Shown here: positions 33,980 through 45,360 of the stretch, one piece after another
Layout of the letters: each line of letters opens with the position of its first letter
Position numbering within the stretch: the first letter of the stretch is position 1
NCBI GenBank assembly: GCA_961205875.1
Contig: OY540818.1
Span: 1,472,001-1,536,000, forward strand
Direction: 5' to 3'
DNA length: 64,000 bases
DNA from: Sialis fuliginosa
Lineage: Eukaryota; Arthropoda; Insecta; Megaloptera; Sialidae
Notes under the pieces: generated by a model
The model's database searches: none
Told to the model about the DNA's origin: nothing
The model's input: only the letters and a program-made list of their open reading frames with translations
Program-made: the position numbers and the translations under genes

Positions 33980-35065
33980 TCAAATTACTTTTTTATAGTT
34001 GTCGCATTTAAAAGGTCGTTTATTAGAATGTTTCAATTTATGTTTATTCAAATCACTTTTATATCCACAGATATAATTACACTTGTCACATTTAAAAGGT
34101 CGTTCATTAGAATGTTTCAATTTATGTCTATTCAAATTACTTTTTTGTCTACAACTATAAGTACACTTGTCGCATTTAAAAGGTCGTTTATTAGAATGTT
34201 TCAATTTATGTCTATTCAAATGACTTTTAATTTTGCTACTATAATCACACTTGTTGCATTTAAAAGGTCGTACATCAGAATGTGTTAATTTATGTGTATT
34301 CAAATCACAATTTCGTCTACAACTATAATCACACTTGTCGCATTTAAAAGGTCGTACATCAGAATGTGTTAATTTATGTGCATTGAAATCACAATTTCGT
34401 CTACAACTATAATCACATTGGTCGCATTTAAAAGGTGGCTCCTTAGAATGTGTCAATTTATGTGAATTCAAATCACTTTTATGTCCACAACTATAATCAC
34501 ACTTGTCGCATTTAAAAAATCGTTCATTAGAATGTATTAATTTATGTTTATTCAAATTACTTTTATGCCTACAACTATAATCACAATTGTCGCATTTAAA
34601 AGGTCGTTCATTAGAATGTTTTAATTTATGTGAATTCAAATGACTTTTATGTTTACAACTATAATCACACTTGTCGCATTTAAAAGGTCGTTCATTAGAA
34701 TGTTTCAATTTATGTTTATTCAAATCACTTTTATATCCACAACTATAATTACACTTGTCGCATTTAAAAGGCCATTCATTAGAATGTTTCAATTTATGTG
34801 TATTCAAATTACTTTTTTGTCTACAACTATAATTACACTTGTCGCATTTAAAAGGTCGTTTATTAGAATGTTTCAATTTATGTCTATTCAAATGACATTT
34901 ATGTTTACAACTATAATCACATTGGTCGCATTTAAAAGGTGGCTCATTAGAAGCTATTAAATATTTATCACTGTATTTTGTATCTTCACTGAGATCTTCA
35001 TTTTGTTGTTCCTTTTTATTAATGTCAGCATCTGGCGGATTTTCTTCTTTAACATCCAAGTCTTC
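33980..35065 (-). CDS. C2H2 zinc-finger protein, finger-array exon (11 complete fingers)
   Basis: The frame has 11 complete C-x2-C-x12-H-x3-H fingers joined by 7-residue linkers of the form SNERPFK, then a truncated twelfth (CDNYKKVI-stop). Fingers follow KCDKCDYSCRHKSNLNKHKL and differ mainly at the helix positions that read DNA, so this would be a sequence-specific nuclear DNA-binding protein. Residues 1-40 are acidic (DLDVKEENPP, EQQNEDLSEDTKY). There is no ATG at the 5' edge; the exon is bounded by an acceptor TTGTCGTTCTACAG, exon from 35065 in phase 0. The first coding exon may lie at 61025. Fingers 2-3 and 10-11 are near duplicates, a sign of unequal exchange within the array. Plus-strand frames at 33974-34288 and 34640-34960 are shadows. 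A family match (zinc finger) is certain; the gene's identity is unknown. Confidence 0.85.
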   Translation of the reverse strand, partial: EDLDVKEENPPDADINKKEQQNEDLSEDTKYSDKYLIASNEPPFKCDQCDYSCKHKCHLNRHKLKHSNKRPFKCDKCNYSCRQKSNLNTHKLKHSNEWPFKCDKCNYSCGYKSDLNKHKLKHSNERPFKCDKCDYSCKHKSHLNSHKLKHSNERPFKCDNCDYSCRHKSNLNKHKLIHSNERFFKCDKCDYSCGHKSDLNSHKLTHSKEPPFKCDQCDYSCRRNCDFNAHKLTHSDVRPFKCDKCDYSCRRNCDLNTHKLTHSDVRPFKCNKCDYSSKIKSHLNRHKLKHSNKRPFKCDKCTYSCRQKSNLNRHKLKHSNERPFKCDKCNYICGYKSDLNKHKLKHSNKRPFKCDNYKKVI

Positions 35066-35170
35066 CTGTAGAACGACAATTATCTCGTTAAAAAATAAAT
35101 AAAACGAACCAGCTGTAGTTAGAATAGGAGGTACCTACTTGTCTATTATATCTACAACATTTGTGTATGT

Positions 35171-35331
35171 ACAAGCAGGCGCGGATTTAGGATCTAATGG
35201 GGGGGGAGGTCTCGGTCTTTGTTATGGACAAAAAAATTACTTTAGTATATTTATTAATTTGCTATAATTTTGTATGTTTGGGTGGTGGGTCACGTCACCC
35301 ATGACCCCCCCCCCCCTAGATCTGCGCTTGT
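35171..35331. mobile_element. ~160-bp MITE with poly-G/poly-C subtermini
   Basis: The ends ACAAGCAGGCGCGGATTTAG and CTAGATCTGCGCTTGT are inverted, each followed inward by a run of 8 to 13 G or C. If the intron model holds, it lies in the first intron of the zinc-finger gene. Confidence 0.65.
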
Positions 35332-35424
35332 GAGCAAGTCACATGTATTACATGAATTGATTAGCGTCAATATGAGTAAAGGGTGTACAATTGGTTATTT
35401 ATCGTTTTAGCGTTCCAAATTATT

Positions 35425-35752
35425 TCTGAGTAAAAAATTCTTGTAAGTTCAAAATCTCGAATTATTTTGTTAGATACCTTGGAAAGCTTGGGTTGTTCAA
35501 AAAAAAGTTTTCAATGAAAGATTCGTGTTTCTTCACGTAGCATAAGATTACTAAATAAAAACTATAGGTTCCTATTTAAAAAAATGATGTTGACCTTCAA
35601 ATATCCTTGAAGGACACGTTAAAATAGCAAATAAATATTACTATTCGATTACCCCTTTACAATCAAACATTTTTTGGTTGAAACATTTTTTTCAAATATG
35701 CGATGGTTCTGAGATAATCAACTGTAACACTTTAAATGCCCCACCCTGTATA
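35425..35752 (+). repeat. Dispersed repeat, copy 1 (pairs with 57669-57983)
   Basis: About 325 bp from TTCTGAGTAAAAAATTC through GATACCTTGGAAAGCTTGGG and GATGTTGACCTTCAAATATC to CACCCTGTATAAT, matching 57669-57983 in the same orientation with scattered differences. The terminal CACCCTGTATA suggests a transposon arm. Confidence 0.8.
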
Positions 35753-35799
35753 ATATATAGTCACATGAATATTATTGAGATAACAACATCGTTCTCAAA

Positions 35800-36095
35800 T
35801 TTAAATCTTTATTAATAGCCTGACGATGATTCTGTGAATCGAAAGCTTGCGATTACCTTTTCTTAAATAAATTTTTGACGTTTAAACAAGTTTGTTTTTA
35901 TAATATATAGTATATAGTATAATAATATAATAGTAGTGACGTTAAATATAAATAAAAACAAACTTGTTTGTTTAAACGTCAAAATTTATTAAAGAAGAGG
36001 AAACCGCAAGCTTTCGATTCACAGAATCATCGTCAGGCTATTAATAAAGATATAAATTTTGACGTTTAAACAAACAAGTTTGTTTTTATTGTATA
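35800..36095. repeat. Inverted repeat carrying two hammerhead-like motifs
   Basis: ATTAATAGCCTGACGATGAT through GAATCGAAAGCTTGCG (35811-35851) is mirrored at 36005-36045. GACGTTTAAACAA-AAGTTTGTTTTTAT occurs three times in alternating orientation (about 35878, 35960, 36062). The CTGACGA, hairpin, GAAA order resembles a hammerhead ribozyme core. Confidence 0.55.
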
Positions 36096-36129
36096 TAGTA
36101 TAATATACATTTGCACTAAAAAGTAAAAA

Positions 36130-36545
36130 ATAAATTTTCAATCTATTACAGTATTTTCCAGCTATCACAAAATTTTCCAGAATTCATATTATGACTAAAA
36201 AGCTTGTAGCGCTCATTCAATATTTAATGTTATATTTAGGAATAGAAGAAATGTCTAAAAAGAAACACTACATTCTATTATAAATTAATATTTCCAAATA
36301 TTACATTAAATTATATTAATATTATGTTAAATTGTACATTTCATTAATATTTAGAATTGTAGATTAAAATTATAATTTTCGGAAAGAAAAATGTATCTTT
36401 TGCTACTTTAAATTAGTATTTCAAAATATTATATTAAATTCCAGGTTAATTTAATATAGATTACAGAATTATTTAGAATTCTAGAATCAGTATAGGAAAA
36501 AAGGCTAAGGCCCGGTATTATAAAAGCCAGATAACTTTTACTCTA
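36130..36545. repeat. Outer arm-like repeat (pairs with 47985-48410, inverted)
   Basis: Repeating AT-rich units with ATTAAATTCCAGGTTAAT, AGAATTCTAGA and AATATTTC motifs, ending in GGCCCGGTATTATAAAAGCC. The reverse complement appears at 47985-48410, so the two may be the outer arms of a larger nested inverted repeat. Confidence 0.5.
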
Positions 36546-36857
36546 GGGAATAAATTTATTCCACAAATAGTTTACACATTCTATGAGGTCCTTATTTGAG
36601 AAATTTCATTGTCAGAAATGTCATATCGATTTCGGTTTTTTTACACAAAATAATGTTTAGACATATTAAATACAAAGTAAAAAAAAGATTATATACATAT
36701 AAAAACTCCAAAATATCAATTTTTAATTCAATATTATGGAGATTTCTAATAAATTTTTACATTAGAAAATATTGCAACCAATAACGTCTATATGATTTAT
36801 TTATCTATGTACATACTGAAACGTCAAACTTATGTGCATCAAACAGATAACCTAATG

Positions 36858-39155
36858 CCGTGTTCAGACCGAAAAAACAAAACAGCAACATCGTGTCTTT
36901 TTGACAAAAGTGCAATAAAGCCTATGGGGCATTCCACGCAAAATTTGCCACCAAAATTTTGTTTTCTGTAAAACATTTTTTTTACGGTTCAGCAGTCAAA
37001 AATATTCGATACGTATTTTTTTATTTCAATATGATACGCGTAATTTTCGAAAAAAAAAAATTTTTAATTCTATGTTTGTAAAAAAGTACTTTTTTCAATC
37101 GCTAATACTGCAATATCTAATGAAGATATAAAAAAAAATCCCAAACATGAAATGTGCGCCTTTTTCTCAGCTTTCTAATAAAGTATACTAATACCCAATC
37201 TTATTATTTATTTAATGAAAAAAATTGAAATTTTATAAACAAATAGAATTTTTTCGAATTTGGACATGATTTTTTTTTTTTTTTATTGAAAAAAGTAGCC
37301 AAAACGTTTTTCTTAATACTGGCAAAATTTCAGAGTGGAGAGGTGAATACTTCCGGAGCAATTAATTTTTCAATCGCGGCTTGCACGCGCGAAGCGTACC
37401 GCAGCGCGACTTGCTCGGACTCGGGCTTGACTATAAGAGTTCTCCACGCCTACGCGATGAGTAAAACACAATCGTATACTTGCAAAATGGTTTGGTTACA
37501 ATTGTATACATTAAAAATGAAGAAGGGATTTCATATGATTCTGAACTCAAGGTGGTAAATGTGAAATGACGTTGAAACTTGAATTCAATGTTATACATAA
37601 GTTTATTTATTATCGTTAATATTGTATAATAAATTTTAATGATGTAAATTCTAGAGCTTTTTCAAACATTTGAAAAAGTAACTTTACTATTTATTACATT
37701 TAGATGTACGTTTGACTTCTGATTTACAAAATCTTAATATTTAAAAAGTGTCACAGGAAGAAAAGACTTTTATTTTCAATTTGAAAATATTTATAACTTA
37801 TTATTTTTCGTGTATTTTCCATGTTTATCGTTGACACGTGTATATTTAAGCATTGACTGACATTTCAGTACTGAAATATGACGTCACGCCACATGGCGCG
37901 CAATTGGAAGCATTTGAAAAGTACCTTTTTTTAAGTTTGATATTTTGGGGTCGGGATAAACTTTTGGAGTATGAAAAAAAATTCTACAATATTTTTTACC
38001 TCTAGATTACATTAAACAGGTTTTTAAGGATTTTCATTTTTGACCGAATTACTCTATTGTATGAGTGGGCTAAAAAAGTTTCTTCTCTGCCTAATATTTC
38101 AGTGATATACAAATGTTTGGAGGACTATGCGAGAGCAGAAAAAATTCTTCAGAATCGTTTTGAAAAATGCAAAACCATATCAGGAACACAATCATTTCAC
38201 TATGTTGAACCGAACGAAGACTTCAAATTGAAAATAAAAGTATTTTCTTCCTGTGACACTTTTTAAATATTAAGATTTTGTAAATCAGAAGTCAAACGTA
38301 CATCTAAATGTAATAAATAGTAAAGTTACTTTTTCAAATGTTTGAAAAAGCTCTAGAATTTACATCATTAAAATTTATTATACAATATAAACGATAATAA
38401 ATAAACTTATGTATAACATTGAATTCAAGTTTCAACGTCATTTCACATTTACCACCTTGAGTTCAGAATCATATGAAATCCCTTCTTCATTTTTAATGTA
38501 TACAATTGTAACCAAACCATTTTGCAAGTATACGATTGTGTTTTACTTAGCGCGTAGGCGTGGAGAACTCTTATAGTCAAGCCCAAGTCTGAGCAAGTCG
38601 CGCTGCAGTACGCTTCGCGCGTGCAAGCCGCGATTGAAAAATTAATTGCTCCGGAAGTATTCACCTCTCCACTCTGAAATTTTTCCAGTATTAAGAAAAA
38701 CGTTTTGGCTACTTTTTTCAATAAAAAAAAAGAAAAAAAATCATGTCCAAATTCGAAAAAATTCTATTTGTTTATAAAATTTCAATTTTTTTCATTAAAT
38801 AAATAATAAGATTGGGTATTAGTATACTTTATTAGAAAGCTGAGAAAAAGGCGCACATTTCATGTTTGGGATTTTTTTTATATCTTCATTAGATATTGCA
38901 GTATTAGCGATTAAAAAAAAGTACTTTTTTACAAACATGGAATTAAAAAAAATTTTTTTTCGAAATTTACGCGTATCATATTGAAATAAAAAAATACGTG
39001 TTGAATATTTTTGACTGCTGAACCGTAAAAAAATGTTTAACGGAAAAAAAAATTTTGGTGGCAAATTTTGCGTGGAATGCCCCCTATGCATTTTTAAATA
39101 CGACGTGTTTTCAAACACCGTGTTGCTGTTTTGTTTTCTTTGGTGTGAACACTGC
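36858..39155. mobile_element. 2.3-kb inverted-repeat element with ~900-bp arms
   Basis: Left arm about 36858-37765, right arm about 38245-39155. Outer motifs are GTGTTCAGACCG and CGGTGTGAACAC-like, then ACAAAACAGCAACA and GGGGCATTCCACGCAAAATT. Both arms carry the same 90-residue frame (37286-37558 plus, 38449-38721 minus; GEVNTSGAINFSIAACTREA), conserved only because the arms are. The ~480-bp centre holds the frame at 38057-38266. Confidence 0.8.
38057..38266 (+). other. Possible coding remnant in the loop of the inverted repeat
   Basis: A 69-residue frame reading EWAKKVSSLPN, EDYARAEKILQNRFEKCKTI, SGTQSFHYV and KVFSSCDTF. The RFEKCKTI-GT--FH order faintly recalls a C-terminal motif of uncharacterised insect transposon-associated proteins, from memory only. 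No homologous continuation was found. Upstream, TGACGTCA and CCACATGG palindromes (about 37880-37900) could be promoter elements or chance. Confidence 0.3.
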
Positions 39156-39261
39156 ATAAAACTGCATATGCATATAACGCTTAACGTGAAATTTTAATTT
39201 TTACAGTATTTAAAATTCTTATGAATTTTATTATGTACTCTTCATATTCAATTTTATTGAT

Positions 39262-40311
39262 ATACCGGGTGGACCATTTTAACCTTTAATGGAAAATAAC
39301 TCGACCGGTAAACGAAATAATAAAAAAAGTTTTATACAAAAGTTGTTGGGCAAGATGGGGGACGTACGACCATGATCTCGAATTTGACCTTGACCGTAGG
39401 GTTTATTTGAAGGCCAACTATAATTTTTCAAATGGAAATGCCTATTTTCGACCCCGGATTCAGAAAGAACGGGAAATTCTACAATAAGATATGTAGATTT
39501 ATAAGGTCCAATGTCATGTTTTGAGGTCATTTCAAGGTCAAAAGGAACATGCGAAAATCGTATCTGTGCACGGGTATTTTTAAACGTTGGCGTTGAAAAC
39601 AGAATAAAGTGTAATTTTGATTGGAAAACAATTGAATTTTCCATGGGGGCGTGATTAAACTAAAAGGGGCGCGCGGACATATCGAGAAAAAATGAGAAAA
39701 ATATTATTAAAAAATTTATTTAATTTACTGAAAGAAAAGCAATAAAATACATTGATACAATCCTATTTATAAGTGTATTTTATTTTTTGTTATGTCAGAG
39801 CGTTTTTTTTAGCTTTTCTTTCAGTAAATTAAAGAAATTTTTTAGTAATATTTTTTCTCATTTTTTCTCGATATGCTCGCGCCTCCCTTTTAGTTTTATC
39901 ACGCCCCCATGGAAAATTCAATTGTTTTCCTATCAAAATTACACTTTATTCTGTTTCCAACGCCAACGTTAAGAGATACCCGTGTACAGATACGATTTTC
40001 GCATGAATACACGTACAAGTTCCTTTTGACCTAGAAATGACCTCAAAACATGACATTTGAACTTATCAATCTACATATCCTATTGTAGAATTTCCCGTTC
40101 TTTCCGAATCCGGGGTCGAAAATAGGCATTTCCATTTGAAAAATTATAGTTGGCCTTCAAATAACCCCTACGGTCAAGGTCAAGGTCAAATTCAAGGTCA
40201 TGGTCGTACGTCCCCCTTCTTGCCCAACAACTTATGTATAAAACTTTTTTTATTATTTCGTTTACCGGTCGAGTTATTTTCCATTAAAGGTTAAAATGGT
40301 CCACCCGGTAT
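39262..40311. mobile_element. 1.05-kb near-palindromic foldback element
   Basis: Starts ATACCGGGTGGACCATTTTA and ends with its mirror. Arms 39262-39743 and about 39822-40311 are very similar, leaving a loop of under 100 bp. The arms include AACTCGACCGGTAAACGAAA, GACGTACGACCATG and several AAGGTCA sites, with three in tandem near 40170-40200. The frames at 39279-39644 and 39787-39972 are shadows. Confidence 0.85.
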
Positions 40312-41180
40312 AATAATACAAAAATATTGGCACATATTTCTTCATTTTTAGATGGGATTGTATAAAACATGCGGATGATTATTTAAAAAAAAGGTTAGAT
40401 AAAATTTCAAAGAAATGTTCACAGAGTTAAAAACAACTTGAATTCATTTGAAAATCCATAAGACAGTTCGGTATCTATTGGTTTTTAGTTTTTTATATTA
40501 CTGTATTCCTTCAATCTAAATAGGTATATACAATTTTTTCCCATATGAGTGTCCAAAAAGGTTTTAGAATCGATAATGTCTTGCAGTCGCAGGTATAATT
40601 GACTGCATATTACATTATCATTTAAAATTTGCAGGTTTATTAAAATCAGACAACAGTTAAAAGAAACAGGAATGATTTAGTACTTTATTTTATTTCTTAT
40701 TGATCTTATCGTTGAGCACAGCTTCGGGTATGAAATAAAAATGTAAATAGTTATGCAAAATTTTTTATTAATTATAATTATACATTACTTTTCAAAACGA
40801 TGTACAAGAAACAAAACTATTTTTCTTGTGAAAGTGCTAATAAATGTGATTTCTAGTTTAAAAAAGCATTTATATGTACTTACGATGTTGTTCGGTACAA
40901 ACCTTTAGAAAACATTAATTCCTCTCCGTAACAAACAGCAAAGAAATTTTGGTTTAGTTTTTTGTATTTATTCGTATAAATACGATGTTATTTTGTTCAG
41001 TACAAACCTTTACAAAACATTAATTTATTTACGTATCAAACTGCAAAGTAATTTTGATTTCATTTTTTGTATATTCGTATGTGCTTCAAATGAAAAAATC
41101 TCTTTCGTCTTTTTTTATGTGTCGTTTGCTTGAGTTATATCACATACATACATATGTACAATGTATGGATATTTGTATAT
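40312..41180. other. AT-rich spacer with an internal ~110-bp duplication
   Basis: GTACAAACCTTTAGAAAACA near 40897 and GTACAAACCTTTACAAAACA near 41000 begin a repeated block (CGATGTTRTTCGGTACAAACC, then AATTTTGRTTT). No gene is seen. Confidence 0.5.
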
Positions 41181-42010
41181 ACAGTGCGTTCACGATGAAA
41201 GGAACAAATTCGTTTAAAATTTAGGTAATTATTTTATGGAAAAACGCTCGGACCCGTCGATTAGTATTTTTAGTTGCGGATTTTTTGACATAAGAAAATT
41301 GTATACAGGGTGTCTCGGGAAAAACATATGCAGTCATCATTGATTTTTTTAAATGGAACACCCTATACATTATACTATTTTTGAATTGTGCGATAAATTT
41401 TGAACACTTTTTGTACAGCATATCATATCTCTAAAATCAGCGGTTTTCGGAATAATGACGTTTGAAAATTGACATTTTGAAATACACACAAGTCAAATAA
41501 ATTGTTTAAATTGAACAAAAACACTTTGAACATTTTTTTAAAAGCCAACAAAAACATCCTGGTATGCCAGAAAAAAACATTGAACTTTTTTTTTCTTTTT
41601 TTTCTTTTTTTTCTCTTTTTTTGCAATACCAGGTTATTTTTGTTGGCTTTTAAAAAAATGTTCAAAGTGTTTTTGTTCAATTTAAACATTTTATTTGACT
41701 TGTGTGTATTTCAAAATGTCAATTTTCAAACGTCATTATTCCGAAAACCGCTGATTTTAGAGATATGATATGCTGTACAAAAAGTGTTCAGAATTTATTG
41801 CACAATTCAAAAATGGTATAATATATAGCGTGTTCCATTTAAAAAAATCAATGATGACTGCCTATGTTTTTCCTGAGACACCCTGTATACAATTTTCTTA
41901 TGTCAAAAAATCCGCAACTAAAAATACTAATCGACGGGTCCGAGCGTTTTTCCACAAAATAATTACCTGAATTTTAAACGAATTTGTTCCTTTCATCGTG
42001 AACGCACTGT
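41181..42010. mobile_element. 830-bp near-perfect hairpin element
   Basis: Arms of about 390 bp (41181-41570 and 41630-42010) mirror each other almost base for base from ACAGTGCGTTCACGATGAAA inward. An inner ACAGGGTGTCTCGGGAAAAA end and a GGAACACCCTATA end lie inside each arm, so an older element is embedded in both. The loop is a polypyrimidine tract (41580-41625). The 88-residue and 66-residue frames on both strands are arm copies, not genes. Confidence 0.85.
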
Positions 42011-42558
42011 ATATGTATTTATGTACAAAAAGATATACAGGGTGGTGTACTATCTGTATGTACTATGTACATATAAATAAACAGGCTTGTTTCTAAAAAT
42101 TATAAAAATATAAAACTACCACAAAATCTACATTATTATAAGCACAAATAATTATTAATTAAGTTACCATGTTTTTGAAAAATTATTATTAAAGCATCCC
42201 TAGATGGTCGCAGTTTCAATATATTCATAACATTATATATTACTCCTTAAATAATACACAAAACAAATTTGACATTTATGCGTGAGTTGTAGGTTGTAGG
42301 TAACCATATTTCCACAAATAACAGCTGTCACCTATGACTATGGCTGCCACAATTTATTCTAATTAACACGTGACCAAGTAAATATTTATTCCTTGCAAAA
42401 AGATCGGAATAAATTTAATGGTATGATATAGTAAATTTGTTATTTTTATTCCGTTTTTAGTAATTTTTCGTTCCAAATGTTGAACTAGTCGACATCAGAA
42501 AGAGAAGAACTTATCTGTAGCAAATGAAACAACAATACTATTTTTGCTACCTAGTACT
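42011..42558. other. AT-rich spacer, no gene seen
   Basis: Contains ATACAGGGTGGTGTACTATC (42034-42053), a solo terminal motif. Nothing else is recognised. Confidence 0.4.
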
Positions 42559-42979
42559 GTCGCTATTTATTCATGTCCTGGAAGTTGCACCAGCCAAATC
42601 AGCCCAATCAAATAAAAGTACTTGGGGTTTTTCTTACTTTTTTTTTACTAATTTATTACCACTAAAGATATTTTATTACCATTTCCGGTATCGAGTTACA
42701 GCCGTGTGATCTAGATTCGTCCGTAAGCTACACCAGCCATAGTGTTTCATGTGTTCATTTTATGCGTTCAGAATGAAACCTATGTCATTTTTTATTACTT
42801 ATTTTTTACTCTTGAACGATACCAAGAAAAATAAAAAATAAAATTTTTTCAACCCTTAAACCAAAATATTAACTTTTAAGACAAAAATCATTAGAAAGCG
42901 TTAAATAAAAACTATATAATAAATTTAATATATCAACTATCTAGAACAGTGGTTCCCAAACTTCTTTTGTCGCTGAACT

Positions 42980-45360
42980 CCTACAGGTTTTTTCATAATT
43001 TGAAAAACCCTTATCCTAAAAAAAATTTTTTTTACCGATTTAAATTATTTCAACTAAAAAAAAAATTAAAACGTCTAAAACAAATTATTACCCCAGCCCA
43101 ATCAACTAAAATGTATCCATACATGTTGTTTTATACCTAGATAATAATATTATAATAGAAATAACCGTTTAGCGATGGCCAATAATTTATTCTACCGATT
43201 TTAATCATTTCAAATAAAAATAAAAATCTTTAAATCTTCTAATACAATTTATTACCCCAGCCCAATCAACTAAAATGTATCCATACATATTGTTTTATAC
43301 CTAGTTAATAAAATTATATTAGAAATAATAGTTTAGTGATGGCCAATAATTTTTTTTTTAAGATTTCAATTATTTGAAATAAAAACAATCCTTTAAACGT
43401 CTAAAACAATTTATTACCCCCAGCCCAATCAACAAAATTGTATCCATACATGTTGATGTATATCTAAAAAATATTATTATAACAGAAATAACCGTTTAGC
43501 GATGGTCCATAATTTTTTTTACCGATTTTAATCATTTCAAATAAAAATAAAAATCTTTCAAATTCCAAAACAATTTATTACCTCAGCCCAATCAACTTAA
43601 ATGTATCCATACATGTTGTTTTATATCTAAATACTAATATTATAATACAAATAACAGATTGATGGCCAGTAATTTTTTTTACCGATTTCAATTATTTCAA
43701 ATAAAAAAAATACTTAAACGTCCAAACCAATTTTTACCCCCAGCCCAATCAACTAAAATGTATCTAGATAATGATATTATAATGGAAATAAGTTTGGTGG
43801 TGGCCAGTAATTTTTTTTACCAATTTCAATTATTTCAAATAAAATAAATCCTTAAAACGCCCAACAAAATTTATTACCCCCAGCCCAATCAACTAAAATG
43901 TATCCATACATGTTGTTTTATATCTAGATAATAATATTATAATAGAAATAACAGTTTGGCGATGACCAGAAATTATTTTAACCGATTTTAATTATTTCAA
44001 ATAAAAAAAATACTTAAAACGTCCAAATCAATTTATTACCCTCAGCCCAATCAACTAAAATATATCCATGCATGTTGTTTTATACCTAGATAACAATATA
44101 ATAATAGAAATAACAGTTTAGCGATGGCCAATAATTTTTTTCCTATTTAAATTATTTCAACTAAAAAAAAACCTTAAAACGCTTAACAAAATTTATAACC
44201 CCCAGCCCAATTAATTAAAATGTATCCATAAATGTTGTTATATATCTAGATAATGATATAATGGAAATAACAGTTTGGCAATGGCCAGTAATTTTTTTTA
44301 CCAATTTCAGTTATTTTAAGTAGAAAAAAATCCTTACAACGTCCAAAACCTAATCATCTAAAATGTATTCATTAATGTTGTTTTATATCTAGATAATAAT
44401 ATTATAATAGAAATAACAGTTTGGCGTTGGCCAGTATTTTTTTTACCGATTTCAATTATTTCAAATAAAAAAAATACTTAAAACGTCCAAATCAATTTAT
44501 TACCCCCAGCCCAATCAACTAAAATGTATCCATGCATGTTGTTTTTTTCCAAAATAGCAATATAATAATAGAAATAACAGTTTAGCGATAGACAATAATT
44601 TTTTTCCGATTTAAATTATTTCAACTAAAAAAAATCCTTAAAACGCACAACAAATTTTATTACCCCCCGCCCAATCAACTAATATGTATCCATAAATGTT
44701 GTTTTATATCTAGATAATAATATTATAATGGAAATAACAGTTTGGTGGTGGCCCGTAATTTTTTTTACCAATTTCAATTATTTCAACTAAAAAAAAATAA
44801 TTATTTCAACTAAAAAAAAATTCTTAAAACGTCTAAAACAATTTATTACCTCCAGCCCAATCAGCTAAAATGTATTCATGAATGTTGTTTTATACTTAGA
44901 TAATAATATTATAACAGAAATAACAGTTTAGCGATGGCCAATCATTTTTTATACCGATTTAAATTATTTCAACTAAAAAAAATTTTTTAAAACGTCCAAA
45001 ACAATTTATTACCCCCAGCCCAATCTACTGAAATATGTTCAGAAATAATTTACTATGTCCTCCTAATATGATTATAAAAGAACTTACAGTATAGCGATGG
45101 CCAGTAATTTTTTTTACCGATGTTACACATTTCAAATAAAAAAATCCTTAAAACGTTCATCACAATTTATTACCCCCAGACCAATGAACTTAATGGTATC
45201 CATACATGGCCAGTAATTTTTTTCCGATTTCAATCAACTAAAATGTGTACATACATGTTGTTTTATACCTAGATAATAATATAATAACAGAAAGAAATGT
45301 TTAGCGATGGCCAATATTTTTTTTACCGATTTATATTATTTCAACTAAAATAAAATTCTT
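42980..45360 (+). repeat. ~160-bp tandem array, left arm
   Basis: AGCCCAATC recurs at about 43095, 43259, 43422, 43585, 43742, 43882, 44044 and 44204 and onward (140-164 bp). Copies are diverged by indels in A- and T-runs. Confidence 0.8.

Noticed and set aside
33974-34960. Plus-strand frames of 104 and 106 residues with 28-residue repeats
   Set aside because: They are the antisense of the zinc-finger array; periodicity comes from the fingers.
37286-38721. A duplicated 90-residue gene on both strands
   Set aside because: Both copies lie in mirror arms of one inverted repeat, so conservation is by arm identity; no domain is recognised.
41423-41768. Two 88-residue frames, one per strand, with Lys/Phe runs
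   Set aside because: The same palindromic sequence read twice; the KKRKKRKK and FFLFF stretches are the polypyrimidine loop.
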